Source: an uncultured Clostridia bacterium (GTDB lineage Bacteria > Bacillota > Clostridia > Christensenellales > Aristaeellaceae). Taken from it: a DNA stretch of 64,000 nucleotides. Position numbers and translations under genes: made by a program. The notes under the pieces are model-generated. The model saw nothing but the letters and a program-made list of their open reading frames with translations, made no database searches and was not told where the DNA came from. The stretch covers positions 1 through 64,000 of the forward strand of contig CAKUKM010000002.1 in the NCBI GenBank assembly GCA_934663595.1, read 5' to 3'. Shown here piece by piece: positions 41,919 through 51,144 of the stretch (position 1 is its first letter; each line of letters begins with the position of its first letter).

Positions 41919-42102
41919 GTCATGGAGGCATGCTCGAAATAGGTTCCGCCTGTTCGTCTGTCATGAAGGAGGAATCCCTTTGGGCTTCCTCCCCTCCTGT
42001 TTGACTATTGATGGGGCTGGGGATTGAAAATCGCAGCATATCCGGCTTTCGCGGTCGACTAATTTGATGGTTTAGCGCGATATCCGGCGGTTATTCGCCG
42101 AT
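41919..42102. other. Gene-free tail of the 41.7-42.1 kb spacer
   Basis: Contains the partial repeat copy and a hairpin (GGAGGAA-CCC/GGG-TTCCTCC at 41967-41991). Otherwise I see nothing coding or tRNA-like. Confidence 0.5.
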
Positions 42103-42687
42103 TTAGCCCAGCGCGATCACCAGCAGGTATACGCCGGAATCGGGCAGCTTCAGCGTTGCGCGGCCCTCTGTATCCAGCGCGGCTTCGGCGATTACCCGGT
42201 CGGCGAGGTACAGCTTCGCAAAGCAGACGCGCTCCGGATTGTCCGGCAGCGAAATTTCGATCGCGTTATCGCGGATTTGGAGCGTGCAGGCGGGATCGAA
42301 AGCGTCGGTCAGCTGCGCGTCGTTTTCGGAAAAAGCGAATTCATATTTGCCCGCATCGCCGCTTAGAACCAGCGAATCGCGCAGGAATTGCGCGCCCGTT
42401 CCGGCCGCCGCGCGAATCGACAGGAAATCCGGCTCGGACAGATCGTCGTCCGCCTGATCGGAGGCGACGGCTGCGTAGGCGAAATCGGCTTCCGTTTCGC
42501 GATTTGCGGCAAATTCGCGATCCCCATTGAGCGAGCGGAAGCGGGCCGCATCGGTAATCAGCGCGCGGCAGGCCTCGCAGGAGCCCATGTGCGCGTGCAC
42601 GCGGGCGAGGAACTGCAGGCGCTCCGGGGTCAATCTTTGGGGGGTCATATATTCAATCAAATCTCGATTCGTTAAGCACTCGTTCAT
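42103..42687 (-). CDS. Anti-sigma-factor-like protein with zinc-finger N-terminus
   Basis: 194 residues. HAHMGSCEACRAL (H-x6-C-x2-C type) in the first 40 residues matches the zinc-binding anti-sigma (zf-HC2) motif. No membrane segment follows, so it would be a soluble anti-sigma; the rest is a beta-rich acidic domain that ends in VYLLVIALG. It lies five bases after the sigma-like gene, so the two are co-transcribed. The start at 42687 is nine bases after AAAGGA; an ATG three codons upstream abuts that site. Confidence 0.7.
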   Translation of the reverse strand: MNECLTNRDLIEYMTPQRLTPERLQFLARVHAHMGSCEACRALITDAARFRSLNGDREFAANRETEADFAYAAVASDQADDDLSEPDFLSIRAAAGTGAQFLRDSLVLSGDAGKYEFAFSENDAQLTDAFDPACTLQIRDNAIEISLPDNPERVCFAKLYLADRVIAEAALDTEGRATLKLPDSGVYLLVIALG

Positions 42688-42692
42688 GAGAT

Positions 42693-43568
42693 TCATTCCT
42701 TTCTGGTCTTGTCGGCGCGGTCGTTGCCGCAGCTCTGGCGAATGATATTCAAATTCGTGTTGCGCCATTTCGTGACGCTGCGCGGCGTGGTCTGCATCGG
42801 CGCGCGGCGCTGCTCGTCGGTCAGCTGCGCGCGGAGCGTGTTCACCATATCGCAGTTGTAGTGATAGGCCTTCAATTCGTCGTATACCAGATCGAGGCAC
42901 GCGTCCAGCGGCTTTCCATTCAGCACATTGGAGACGAGCTCAAGGAGATTTCCCTCCACGGTGCTGTTGTGCGACTTTCCCCGTAGCAGCGAATAGACTA
43001 CTGTCACGCGCTTGTCCGGCGACGAGCGATTGTTCAGCAGAATCCGCTCCAGCGCCTCGCTGCAGTCCTCGCACTGTTCCAGCAGCTTCGTGAAATCCTC
43101 GCTCCGATCCTCAATCAGATCGCCGAGCTCGCCGCCGTTCGGAAGCGCCTTATTAAGGCTTACATTCATAATGCGCCGGGGCGCGGAATTCTCCTCCGGC
43201 TGCGCGCGGGAGACGTTGCCGCGCGCGCGCTCGGCGCGGTAAATGTCGATCAGCGCGTTGTTGACGGCGCGGTACAGATACGCGAGGCGGAGGTTGTCCG
43301 TGGGGTGCGACTCGGCAAACTCGTCGGAGAGGTAGTGGTGAATCGTGACGGTGAAGAATTTGCCCATTACATCGGCAACGGCGTCGCTGTAGAGGGCGGA
43401 ATTCCGCCTGGGCGGGAAGTATTCCCGCGCCTTCGCGCCAACCAGCCGATTCAGCGAGCGGAAAATCTCCATGTGAATGGGTTCGTTGTTCGAAGAGTAG
43501 AATTCCCGGCGCATTCGATCGTAGAACTCGCGGGTGTGCAGCTGAAAGCTTTGCGGACTGTTGGCCAT
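42693..43568 (-). CDS. Sigma-70-family-like regulator
   Basis: 291 residues. The stretch around 95-115 (AYLYRAVNNALIDIYRAERAR) reads like sigma region 2, the core-binding and -10-recognition helix of extracytoplasmic-type sigma factors. A C-terminal helix-turn-helix-like segment (TTPRSVTKWRNTNLNIIRQSC, about 260-280) would be region 4. The middle is longer than in common ECF sigmas. The partner gene downstream looks like an anti-sigma factor. Start 43568 follows AGGAGCG. It lies 59 bases behind the transglutaminase-like/LRR gene. Confidence 0.65.
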   Translation of the reverse strand: MANSPQSFQLHTREFYDRMRREFYSSNNEPIHMEIFRSLNRLVGAKAREYFPPRRNSALYSDAVADVMGKFFTVTIHHYLSDEFAESHPTDNLRLAYLYRAVNNALIDIYRAERARGNVSRAQPEENSAPRRIMNVSLNKALPNGGELGDLIEDRSEDFTKLLEQCEDCSEALERILLNNRSSPDKRVTVVYSLLRGKSHNSTVEGNLLELVSNVLNGKPLDACLDLVYDELKAYHYNCDMVNTLRAQLTDEQRRAPMQTTPRSVTKWRNTNLNIIRQSCGNDRADKTRKE

Positions 43569-43627
43569 GGCAATGCGCTCCTTTCATCTTATAAAACGCG
43601 GCGGCGGGAAGGAAATCCCGCGGTAAA

Positions 43628-45325
43628 TCAGATTTTCGCCGGGCAATCCTCAAATGCGCGGCGGTGCACGATCGTGTCTCCGCCCAGCAGAACGACCTCG
43701 CTCAGCGCCGTGCAGCCGGCGAAGGCGTCCTCGTCGATGCGCTTTACGGAGGCGGGAATGCGAATGCGCTTCAGCGACGCGCAGCCGGCGAAGGCAAGGC
43801 GCGAGATCGATTCAATCCCCTCGCCCAGCTCCGCCTGCTCCAGCGCCCCGCAGCGCTGAAACGCGGCGACCGGAATCACCCGCAGCGCGCCGGGCACGCG
43901 GATTTCCCGCAGCGAGGCGCAATTGCGAAACGCGCCGGTTCCCAGAAACGAAAGTCCCAGCGGCATATCGACCTGGGAAAGCTGCGTGCAATCCTCAAAC
44001 GCGCGCGCGCCGATGAACTGAAGCCCCGCCGGCAGCCGCGCATGCCGCATGCGCGCGCCGCAGAAGGCGGCCTCGCGGATTTTTCGAATGGGAAGCGCGT
44101 CGATTTCATCGTCCAGAATCAGCTCGTCCGCATCGCGCGCGCAGCCGACGACTTCGATGCAATCGCCCGCGTGCACCAATCGCGCGCAATTGCGAACGCC
44201 CATCGGGCGCGGAATCGCGTCGCGCGGCTTCGCGGGAGATTCGGGCGCGTCCGGCGAAACCGGTTCGGGAGATTCGGGCTTCAGCGGCGCGGCAATTCGA
44301 AATACCTCTCCGCACGACGGGCAGGTCGTGTGGCCGTTTTCCGAATCGAGCGCCTCGGCCGTCAGATTTGCGCGGCAATTGGGACAGCGCAGCGCCTCAA
44401 ACGGCCGCGCCTCGCCCGCGCCGAGCCATACGGAGCGCACGCCCGGCTGATCCTCCGTGCCGCGGCGCTCCTTCGTCGTGTCCACCGCCATGAGCGCGCC
44501 TCCGGCGGCGCGAATGCGCTCGCGCGCCGCCTCGACCGCGCGTTCAAACGGTTCGTCCCTCAGCGCGCAGGTGGTCTCCACCGGCAGCAGCGCGCCCGAG
44601 GCCACTCCGGATTCCACATCGCGGAATTCGCCGACGCGCATCGCCGTCAGCATGTGCCTGTTCATCAGAATCAGAATCGGCTCGACGCCCACGTCGGCCG
44701 CCAGCGTCGCCAGCAGAAAGCTCATGTCCGCGCACGCGCCGCCGGTTTCCAGCGCCTCCTCGGGCGAGCGCACGAGCTGGCAATTCTGATTGACCAGCAC
44801 CGGCACGTCGATATAGGGAAGCCTGCGCGCGCGAACGGCCTCGTAGAGCGCCTCGGCCTTGCCGCGCACGTCGCGCGCGCCGACGGAGCCGACCGCCCTG
44901 TCCGCAAACCGGAGCAGCTTCCGGCTTTCCGGCTGCAGATACGCGGCCAGCAGCGGCGCGTCCGTAAAGCGCATGCTGGCTTCGTGAATGGGAAGAATGG
45001 CCACGCGCTGCGAGAGCGTTTCCTCCCCCGCCGCGGAGCGAATGGCGATCGCGCATTCGTACTGCCCCGGCTGAAGATGCGCGGGAAGCGCGTCGGGCGC
45101 GATGCATTGCGTCCGGCCGGGAGCGAGATTGCTGATTCGCCGGCGGAAATACGCGCCGTCCGGGCCGCCGAGCGAAATGGAAATGTTCAGCCAGCCGATC
45201 CTTGCCGGCGCGCTCACGTTCGTGATCCGAATCGATTCGATCGGCCGCGCGCGCCCGCAGAGCACCGCCGCATAGGGCAGCGCCGCGCGATGGACGATGG
45301 AAATATCAAACCCCTGGTACAGCAT
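43628..45325 (-). CDS. Transglutaminase-like / zinc ribbon / LRR protein
   Basis: 565 residues. An N-terminal beta domain (~1-110) is followed by a transglutaminase-like domain with candidate active residues in GGACADMSFLLATLA (Cys) and NRHMLTAM (His). A zinc ribbon follows (LRCPNCRANL ... TTCPSCGEVF, ~315-345), then a Pro/Ser/Glu linker, and at the C-terminus BspA-type leucine-rich repeats (~430-565: about six units such as FIGARAFEDCTQLSQV). No signal peptide, so it is probably cytoplasmic, which is unusual for BspA-type LRRs. Start 45325 lies seven bases after GAGG. It faces the SPFH gene at 45599 head to head. Confidence 0.78.
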   Translation of the reverse strand: MLYQGFDISIVHRAALPYAAVLCGRARPIESIRITNVSAPARIGWLNISISLGGPDGAYFRRRISNLAPGRTQCIAPDALPAHLQPGQYECAIAIRSAAGEETLSQRVAILPIHEASMRFTDAPLLAAYLQPESRKLLRFADRAVGSVGARDVRGKAEALYEAVRARRLPYIDVPVLVNQNCQLVRSPEEALETGGACADMSFLLATLAADVGVEPILILMNRHMLTAMRVGEFRDVESGVASGALLPVETTCALRDEPFERAVEAARERIRAAGGALMAVDTTKERRGTEDQPGVRSVWLGAGEARPFEALRCPNCRANLTAEALDSENGHTTCPSCGEVFRIAAPLKPESPEPVSPDAPESPAKPRDAIPRPMGVRNCARLVHAGDCIEVVGCARDADELILDDEIDALPIRKIREAAFCGARMRHARLPAGLQFIGARAFEDCTQLSQVDMPLGLSFLGTGAFRNCASLREIRVPGALRVIPVAAFQRCGALEQAELGEGIESISRLAFAGCASLKRIRIPASVKRIDEDAFAGCTALSEVVLLGGDTIVHRRAFEDCPAKI

Positions 45326-45433
45326 AAACACACCTCGTTTGTTTCTCTTTCTATAAAAGACGCGCCCGCGCGCAGGAAAATCCCGCGAAGCCTGCCGTTT
45401 TTTTCAAAAATGCGTTTTTCCGGCCGCAAAATC

Positions 45434-45462
45434 AGGATAGCATATGCATTCCTAAAATGCAA
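45434..45462 (-). promoter_or_regulatory. Promoter of the transglutaminase-like gene
   Basis: Minus strand TTGCAT (45462-45457), 17-base spacer, TATCCT (45439-45434) with TGn extension. Confidence 0.6.
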
Positions 45463-45531
45463 GGCGGTTTGCGCGGAACTTTTTCTGCTGTGCGTGCGTT
45501 GTTTTCTACGAGAAAACGCGCGGAATATCGA

Positions 45532-45560
45532 TTGACAAAGCGCGCGCAGGCTGGTAAACT
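45532..45560 (+). promoter_or_regulatory. Promoter of the 45599 SPFH gene
   Basis: TTGACA (45532-45537), 17-base spacer, TAAACT (45555-45560) with TGn extension. Confidence 0.75.
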
Positions 45561-45598
45561 GTTAACATAAAGGCAACCGCAAAAGGAGGATGCAGAAC

Positions 45599-48500
45599 AT
45601 GGGGAAGACGGCTTTGGTTCGCTGCTCGTGCGGAATGGTCGTGCAGATGGAGCGCGGCTTTATCGGCTGGAAAAAGAAAAAATGCCCGGGCTGCCAGAAA
45701 ACGCTGGAGATGAAGGAAATCGGCGTGGAGGTTGTGAAATGCCCGGAATGCGGAAACAGTGTGGCCTATGACGTAAAGCTGGGCGATAAAAACGTCTGCC
45801 CCGTGTGCAATCATGCGCTGATCAATTCCGTTTATGAGCAGCAGCACGAAAACGCGTATTGCCCGTACTGCAAAAGCGAAAATGAAACGCCCATCGGCGC
45901 GGAGGAATGCACCTGCACGGGCTGCGGGCGGACGTTTGCAATCACCGCGGAAACGCGCCGGCCGCCGGTCGCAAGGAGAACCGCAGAGCTGGTCAAATGG
46001 CCGGAGAGCGAGCGGGAGCGGTATCTGATTTACCGCATGCCGCAGAGCGAATACGCCTACGGCAGCCACATGCAGGTCGAAGAGGGCCAGTACGCGCTGC
46101 TGCTGCGAAACGGCCAGTGCGAAATGGCGCTGGGCCCCGGCGCGTATGTGCTGGAGGATTCGCTGCTGCCGCTGGATAAGAGGCTCGTGATGGCCGTGGG
46201 CGGAGAAGAGGCGGTTTTCGATATCTCGATATTGTATGTGCGCGCGCGCATTCCGGATGCGCTGAGATGGGGCACGCCCGATCCGGTCGTGATGACGGAT
46301 TGCGCAAATCCGCTGCTGAAATACCGAATCACCACGAACGGCACGGCCGGATTCGAAATCGTGGACGCGAGGGAATTCGCCGCGAAGAATGATTTCCATT
46401 CGCTCACGTGCGAACAGGCGAGCTTCATCGGCGATGTGGGCGGCGTTGCGCCTTCGCCGCTGGTGGTCGCCGTGCGCGCGGCCGCCAATCGGGCGTTCGA
46501 CGCGTGCATTCACGAGGCCGAGGGGCGTTCCTGGCGGCCGGAGCAGCTGGACGAGCACCGCGTGGAGCTCGAGCGGATGCTGGCGGACAGATTGAATGAG
46601 GATCGGGAAATGGCGCGCTGGGGCCTGCATGCCACGGGCGCGACGATCGGCGCGCTTCATGCGGCGCTGACCGAAGAGGGCGCGAAGGCGATGGAGACGG
46701 CCCGCGTGCGCGCGGCGCGCGAAAAGAGCATTCTGGAGGCGGCGCAGAGCAAGCTGAACTGGACGGCCAGCCCGATTACCGTGCACATGGCGGGCAACGA
46801 CGCGATGAAGGCCACGGTCACGCTGGGCGGCCAGTGCGATTTGAAGGTCGTGGATCGCGAGGCGTTTTTGAATTCGCGAAAGATTGCGCCGTGGCTGGAG
46901 CGCGAGAGCGCCGACGGGCTGACGCGCGAGCTGGAGCAGGAAATGAAGATGCTGGTTCAGAACGTGCAGACCGATTACCTGCAGTATCTGATCGACGAGC
47001 GGCAGATCGATCTGTGCGAGCTCGCCCCCTGCTTCCGCGATGTGCGCAATCTGATTCAGGATGAAGTGAAGCGCCGCCTCGGCGAATGGGGCGCGGACGT
47101 GGGCTATCTGATGCTCCAGCTGATTGCCTGGGAGCCGAATGCCAATCTGCGCACGGCCAGACAGCTGGACGATCAGAAGGTCGCGCTGCAGCTCAAGCAG
47201 GCGCGGCTGCAGATGGAGCAGACCGACCGGCGGATGAACAGCGATGCGACGATCGATCAGGCGGAGGAAGACAGCCGCCTGCAGACGCGCCTTGCGCAAA
47301 TCCGCAGCGGCAAGGAGGACGCGCTGTCCGAGGCGCGCCGGCAGGACGCCGAGCGCAATTCGGCGGAGCGGCGCTATATTCAGAATCTCGAAAACCAGCA
47401 GCAGGACGATCGGGAGGCCCGCGAGCATCTGAAGCGGATTCAGCAAATCGATCGCGAAACGGAGCTCGCCCAGGCGCGCCGCGCGGGCGCGCACCAGATC
47501 GAAATGGCGGATATTTCCCGCGGCGGCGAGGCGGATCGCGCGCGCGATCAGCTGCAGGCGGAGCGCCTCGTGCGTGAGCAGGAGAGCGCGTTTGCCCTCT
47601 GGCAGCTGCAGAATCGCCAGCAGGAGGCGCAGCTGAGCGCGGAATTGAACCGCCGCAGCACGATTCAGGGCGCGGATGCGAAATACGCGGGCGCGCAGAG
47701 CGCCGCGCAGCGCGAGGAACGGCGGCTGGAGAGCGAATTCCTGCGCCAGAACGGCCTGGCCGATGCGGATTACAAGCGCATGCTGAGCGATATTCTGCAT
47801 CGAATCGAGGCCAGCGATCTGGAGATCACGGAAAAGCTGGACGCGTATGCGCGGCTGAAGAGAAACGCCGATTTCGACGACGAGCTGCGCCGCACGACCG
47901 ACGGCGCGGAGGCGCAGGCCAGGGCGCAATACAGCCTCGGCCATGTCGAAAACGTGCTGACCGAGCAGCAGCTCGAGCTCTGCCGAAAGCTCGCCGAGAG
48001 CGAGGATGCGCGCGCGGAGCGCGTCGAAAGCGCGCGATTTGCCCGCGAAATGGAGAAGCGCCGCATGGAAATCGCCCATGAAATGGAGCTCCTGCGCGCC
48101 GAAAGCGAGCGCGAGGACCGCTATCGCGAGATCATGAAGCGCCTCGCCGAGCACGCGCAGGCGATGGAGGAAAAGAAGCTCGACCACGCGCACGAAGAGG
48201 CGATGGGCCGGCAGAGCGGCGAAACGCGCCGCGACGAGCTGCGCAGCAATGTGGAAATCGCAAAGGCGCAGTCGTTTACCCAAATCGGCGTTGCCCATGA
48301 AGAGGCGTCGGGCGAGGCGGCAAAGGCGGGCGCGCAGTCCGCGTCCGAGCTCGCGCGCAGCATTCGCGAGGACATCGCCAGCGCCGAGCGCATCGCCCGC
48401 GAGGATACGCGCGCGGAGCGCGCCCGCCAGCTCGACAGGCGCATGCGCGAGGTCGAAAAGGCCCTCAAAGAGGTTCAGAAGCGCAATCGCGACGCCTATG

Positions 48501-48736
48501 AGGCCGGCCGCGCCAGCGCGCAGAGCAAAAACGCCGACAGCATGACGGACGATCGCGTTCGCGAGCTGGTGGATTTCGTAAAGGCGCTGATCGCCAAGCT
48601 CCCCTCGGACGCTTCCGCCGAAAGGCCGGATTATCGCGGGGCGAGCCGCGCGTCGAGCATTTACAGATGCCCCGCATGCGGGCGGCTGATCCATTCCGGC
48701 GAAAGCTATTGCCCGGATTGCGGCATGCGGCTGTAA
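45599..48736 (+). CDS. Zinc-ribbon / SPFH-like / long coiled-coil protein
   Basis: 1045 residues. Four zinc ribbons at the N-terminus (CSCGMVV/CPGCQKT, CPECGNS/CPVCNHA, CPYCKSE/CTGCGRT; ~9-125), an SPFH-like domain beginning VEEGQYALLLRNGQCEMALGPGAYVLED (~155-340) and a second related module (~395-520), then a ~430-residue Gln/Glu/Arg/Ala coiled coil, and a C-terminal zinc ribbon (CPACGRLI ... CPDCGMRL). The order and N-terminus match the SPFH protein at 22003 (distant paralogues). No membrane segment. It has its own promoter; start 45599 is nine bases after AAAAGGAGG. It probably builds a large oligomeric scaffold. Confidence 0.82.
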   Translation: MGKTALVRCSCGMVVQMERGFIGWKKKKCPGCQKTLEMKEIGVEVVKCPECGNSVAYDVKLGDKNVCPVCNHALINSVYEQQHENAYCPYCKSENETPIGAEECTCTGCGRTFAITAETRRPPVARRTAELVKWPESERERYLIYRMPQSEYAYGSHMQVEEGQYALLLRNGQCEMALGPGAYVLEDSLLPLDKRLVMAVGGEEAVFDISILYVRARIPDALRWGTPDPVVMTDCANPLLKYRITTNGTAGFEIVDAREFAAKNDFHSLTCEQASFIGDVGGVAPSPLVVAVRAAANRAFDACIHEAEGRSWRPEQLDEHRVELERMLADRLNEDREMARWGLHATGATIGALHAALTEEGAKAMETARVRAAREKSILEAAQSKLNWTASPITVHMAGNDAMKATVTLGGQCDLKVVDREAFLNSRKIAPWLERESADGLTRELEQEMKMLVQNVQTDYLQYLIDERQIDLCELAPCFRDVRNLIQDEVKRRLGEWGADVGYLMLQLIAWEPNANLRTARQLDDQKVALQLKQARLQMEQTDRRMNSDATIDQAEEDSRLQTRLAQIRSGKEDALSEARRQDAERNSAERRYIQNLENQQQDDREAREHLKRIQQIDRETELAQARRAGAHQIEMADISRGGEADRARDQLQAERLVREQESAFALWQLQNRQQEAQLSAELNRRSTIQGADAKYAGAQSAAQREERRLESEFLRQNGLADADYKRMLSDILHRIEASDLEITEKLDAYARLKRNADFDDELRRTTDGAEAQARAQYSLGHVENVLTEQQLELCRKLAESEDARAERVESARFAREMEKRRMEIAHEMELLRAESEREDRYREIMKRLAEHAQAMEEKKLDHAHEEAMGRQSGETRRDELRSNVEIAKAQSFTQIGVAHEEASGEAAKAGAQSASELARSIREDIASAERIAREDTRAERARQLDRRMREVEKALKEVQKRNRDAYEAGRASAQSKNADSMTDDRVRELVDFVKALIAKLPSDASAERPDYRGASRASSIYRCPACGRLIHSGESYCPDCGMRL

Positions 48737-48744
48737 TTGGAATA

Positions 48745-48790
48745 CAAAATAGTCTCTCCTGCCCGAAAAGGCGGAAGAGACTATTTTTTG
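48745..48790. terminator. Bidirectional terminator between the SPFH gene and dinB
   Basis: AAATAGTCTCT pairs with AGAGACTATTT around an inner GCC/GGC stem; A-rich on the left and T-rich on the right. The dinB stop codon lies in the right arm. Confidence 0.85.
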
Positions 48791-50010
48791 CCGTCGCGCA
48801 CGCTGTAGCCGCGGAGAATCGCGCTCCTTCCGTGCTTTTGGCGAATCTGATCGATGGCGCTTTCGAGCTTTTCCTGCCGCTCGCGATTTTCCAGCGAATG
48901 CTCGCCGGGCTCGCACAGGTCGAACAGGCTGAGCTGCTCGGCGACCTCCTCCGCGGGCGCGAGCCGGGTAACGCCCACGGTGATCGCGCGAATCGGCGCG
49001 TCGGGCCCGATCTTCCAGTTCGCGCGAATCAGCTCCATCGCGCAGGACTGAATCTCGCGGTGCGCGTTCGTGGCGTAGCGCAGCGTGGCCTGCCGCGAAA
49101 TGGTCTTCAGCTGCGGCGATTTGAGGAATACCTGCACGCTCGAGCCCTTTAAACGCTCCCGCCGCAGCTGCGCGGCCACCGCGTCGGACAGCGAAAGCAC
49201 GCCGCGCAGCACCTCGGCCTCGTCGGTCAGATCGTGGGAAAACGTCGTTCCGCGGCTGATCGATTTGCTCTCCGGCCGGTCGCCGTACAGCCGCACCGGC
49301 GATGCGTCCAGCCCGTTGCAAACGTCGCGCAAATGCAGTCCGCCCTTGCCGAGCAGCTCGCGCAGCCGCTCCGCCGGCGCGTTCGCCAGATCGCCGATGG
49401 TCTGAATGCCCGCGCGCTCCAGCCGCACCGCCGCCGATTTGCCCACGAACAGCATGTCCGAGGCCGGCAGCGGCCAGAGCAGCGCGCGAAAATTCTCCTC
49501 GGTGATCACCGTGGTCGCGTCCGGCTTTTTGTAATCGCTGCCCATTTTCGCAAACGTCTTGTTGAACGACACGCCCACCGAAATCGTAACGCCGATCTCC
49601 GTTCGCACGCGCGCGCGCAGCATGTCGGCAAATTCCCGGCCGCTCATGCCGTAGTATCCGAGGCAGTCGGACAGATCGAGAAAGCTCTCGTCGATCGAGG
49701 CCGGATCGACATAATCCGTGTATTCGCGGTAAATGCGATTGATCGATTTCGAAATCTGCGAATACAGATGGTGCCGCGGCGGCACGAACAGTATGCCAGG
49801 GCATTTCTCGCGCGCCTGCCAGATCGTGTCCGTGGTCTTTACGCCCGCGCGCTTTGCGAGCTCGTTTTTCGCCACAACGATGCCCGCCCGCCGCTCGGGA
49901 TCGCCCGCCACAGCCATCGGCACGGCCTTCCATTCCGGATGATCGAGGCATTCGCAGGACGCGAAAAAATTGTTGCAGTCGCAGTGCAGTATCGTTCGCC
50001 GCTTCTCCAT
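48781..50010 (-). CDS. dinB: Y-family DNA polymerase IV (DinB)
   Basis: 409 residues. The Y-family active site is intact: HCDCNNFFASCE at the N-terminus (first metal aspartate and steric-gate region) and SIDESFLDL (second metal aspartate and glutamate). The thumb has helix-hairpin-helix-like motifs (TIGDLANAPAERLRELLGK) and the C-terminal little-finger domain. QLSLFDL near the end is a beta-clamp-binding motif. It performs error-prone bypass of lesions. Start 50010 follows GGAGGTGCGC. A promoter and a SOS operator lie directly upstream. Confidence 0.94.
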   Translation of the reverse strand: MEKRRTILHCDCNNFFASCECLDHPEWKAVPMAVAGDPERRAGIVVAKNELAKRAGVKTTDTIWQAREKCPGILFVPPRHHLYSQISKSINRIYREYTDYVDPASIDESFLDLSDCLGYYGMSGREFADMLRARVRTEIGVTISVGVSFNKTFAKMGSDYKKPDATTVITEENFRALLWPLPASDMLFVGKSAAVRLERAGIQTIGDLANAPAERLRELLGKGGLHLRDVCNGLDASPVRLYGDRPESKSISRGTTFSHDLTDEAEVLRGVLSLSDAVAAQLRRERLKGSSVQVFLKSPQLKTISRQATLRYATNAHREIQSCAMELIRANWKIGPDAPIRAITVGVTRLAPAEEVAEQLSLFDLCEPGEHSLENRERQEKLESAIDQIRQKHGRSAILRGYSVRDGKK

Positions 50011-50024
50011 GCGCACCTCCAATA

Positions 50025-50036
50025 AAACATATGTTC
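50025..50036. promoter_or_regulatory. LexA/DinR (SOS) box of dinB
   Basis: Minus strand GAACATATGTTT; the Gram-positive SOS consensus is CGAACATATGTTCG. It overlaps the transcription start expected from the promoter at 50044-50072. Confidence 0.75.
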
Positions 50037-50043
50037 TGTTTCT

Positions 50044-50072
50044 ATTATACGGCAATTGCGCGCAAAGATCAA
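50044..50072 (-). promoter_or_regulatory. dinB promoter
   Basis: Minus strand TTGATC (50072-50067), 17-base spacer, TATAAT (50049-50044). The SOS box lies immediately downstream. Confidence 0.75.
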
Positions 50073-50091
50073 CCGCCGAAGGGGATTTAAC

Positions 50092-50120
50092 TTGCGCAAT
50101 CAGGGGGCGTATTGTATAAT
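50092..50120 (+). promoter_or_regulatory. Promoter of the secreted repeat protein gene
   Basis: TTGCGC (50092-50097), 17-base spacer, TATAAT (50115-50120). Confidence 0.65.
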
Positions 50121-50164
50121 GAACGCATCCGAATGCATTCCCGGAATGCCGAGAGGAGGAAAAA

Positions 50165-51142
50165 ATGAAACGGATGATTTACCTGCTGCTCGCGGCGCTG
50201 CTGCTGGCGCTGCCCGCGCTGGCCGAAGGCGAGTTGATCCCCGACGAGGGCGAAGCGCACGAGCACCACTTTGCGGAATATGTCTCCGATCAAAACGCCA
50301 CCTGCCTGCAGGACGGAACCAAAACCGCGAAGTGCGATTCCTGCGACGCAACCGACACCATCCCGGACGCGGGCAGCGCGCTCGGCCACAGCTTTACGAA
50401 ATACGTGTCCGACCAGAACGCCACCTGCACAAAGGACGGCACCAAAACCGCGAAATGCGATCGCTGCGACGCGACCGATACCATCGCGGATGAAAATTCC
50501 AAAACCGGCCATGAGGAAATCCCGACCGTGACCGCGCCCACCTGCAACGAGGACGGATTTACCACCTATACCTGCACCCGCTGCGGAGAAACGCGCGTCG
50601 ATCAGCGAATGCGCGCGCTCGGCCACTGGTACGGCGAATGGCGGCCGAACGGCGATGGAACGCACACCGCCGAATGCCGCCGCGCGGGCTGCAAACAGGT
50701 CAAGACGATGAATTGCGCGGAAAGCGAATTCAGCGTGATCCCCGAGGGCTCCGAAATGCCCTATACCTGCGCCATCTGCCCCGTCTGCGGTCAGGCGAGC
50801 GACGGCGCGCATCTGCTGATTCCCGAGCGCGTCTATGCGGAGGCCGCCACGGAAAAGCTGCCGAAGGGCGAAATCGTGCTGCGCATGGGCGAGCTCGTGT
50901 GCGGCGAGCAAATCATGAGCGTCGCATTTGAATACGGCGGCGCGTGCACGCAGCCGACAGGCAGAGTTCGAATCACCATCCCGCCCGAGGCGCTGAAGGG
51001 CTATCGCGCGGAGCTCGCCGACGGCGAACCGCTGCGGCTCGAATTCACCGAGAAAAAGGCCGCCTTCGAGCTGGACTTCACGCCCGGCGAAAGCGGCGCG
51101 CCGATTGAAATGCAAATACTCCGTCTAATCCCGGAAATCTGA
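50165..51142 (+). CDS. Secreted cysteine-containing repeat protein
   Basis: 325 residues. Signal peptide 1-20 (ends LPALAEG). Two ~45-residue repeats with the frequent Bacillota motif YVSDQNATC-x3-GTKTAKCDxCDATDT, then related segments with paired cysteines (TAPTCNEDGFTTYTCTRCGE, CAICPVCGQ), and a beta C-terminal domain. Such repeats occur in surface and secreted proteins of gut Clostridia; function unknown. Start follows GAGAGGAGG. Confidence 0.8.
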   Translation: MKRMIYLLLAALLLALPALAEGELIPDEGEAHEHHFAEYVSDQNATCLQDGTKTAKCDSCDATDTIPDAGSALGHSFTKYVSDQNATCTKDGTKTAKCDRCDATDTIADENSKTGHEEIPTVTAPTCNEDGFTTYTCTRCGETRVDQRMRALGHWYGEWRPNGDGTHTAECRRAGCKQVKTMNCAESEFSVIPEGSEMPYTCAICPVCGQASDGAHLLIPERVYAEAATEKLPKGEIVLRMGELVCGEQIMSVAFEYGGACTQPTGRVRITIPPEALKGYRAELADGEPLRLEFTEKKAAFELDFTPGESGAPIEMQILRLIPEI

Positions 51143-51144
51143 AA

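Noticed and set aside
41710..42027. 105-codon frame in the 41.7-42.1 kb spacer
   Set aside because: Passes through the terminator and the perfect inverted repeat; composition is not protein-like.
45506..49951. 1481-codon leftward frame across the SPFH gene and dinB
   Set aside because: Arg/Ala/His-rich nonsense translation spanning two well-supported genes; no start signal.
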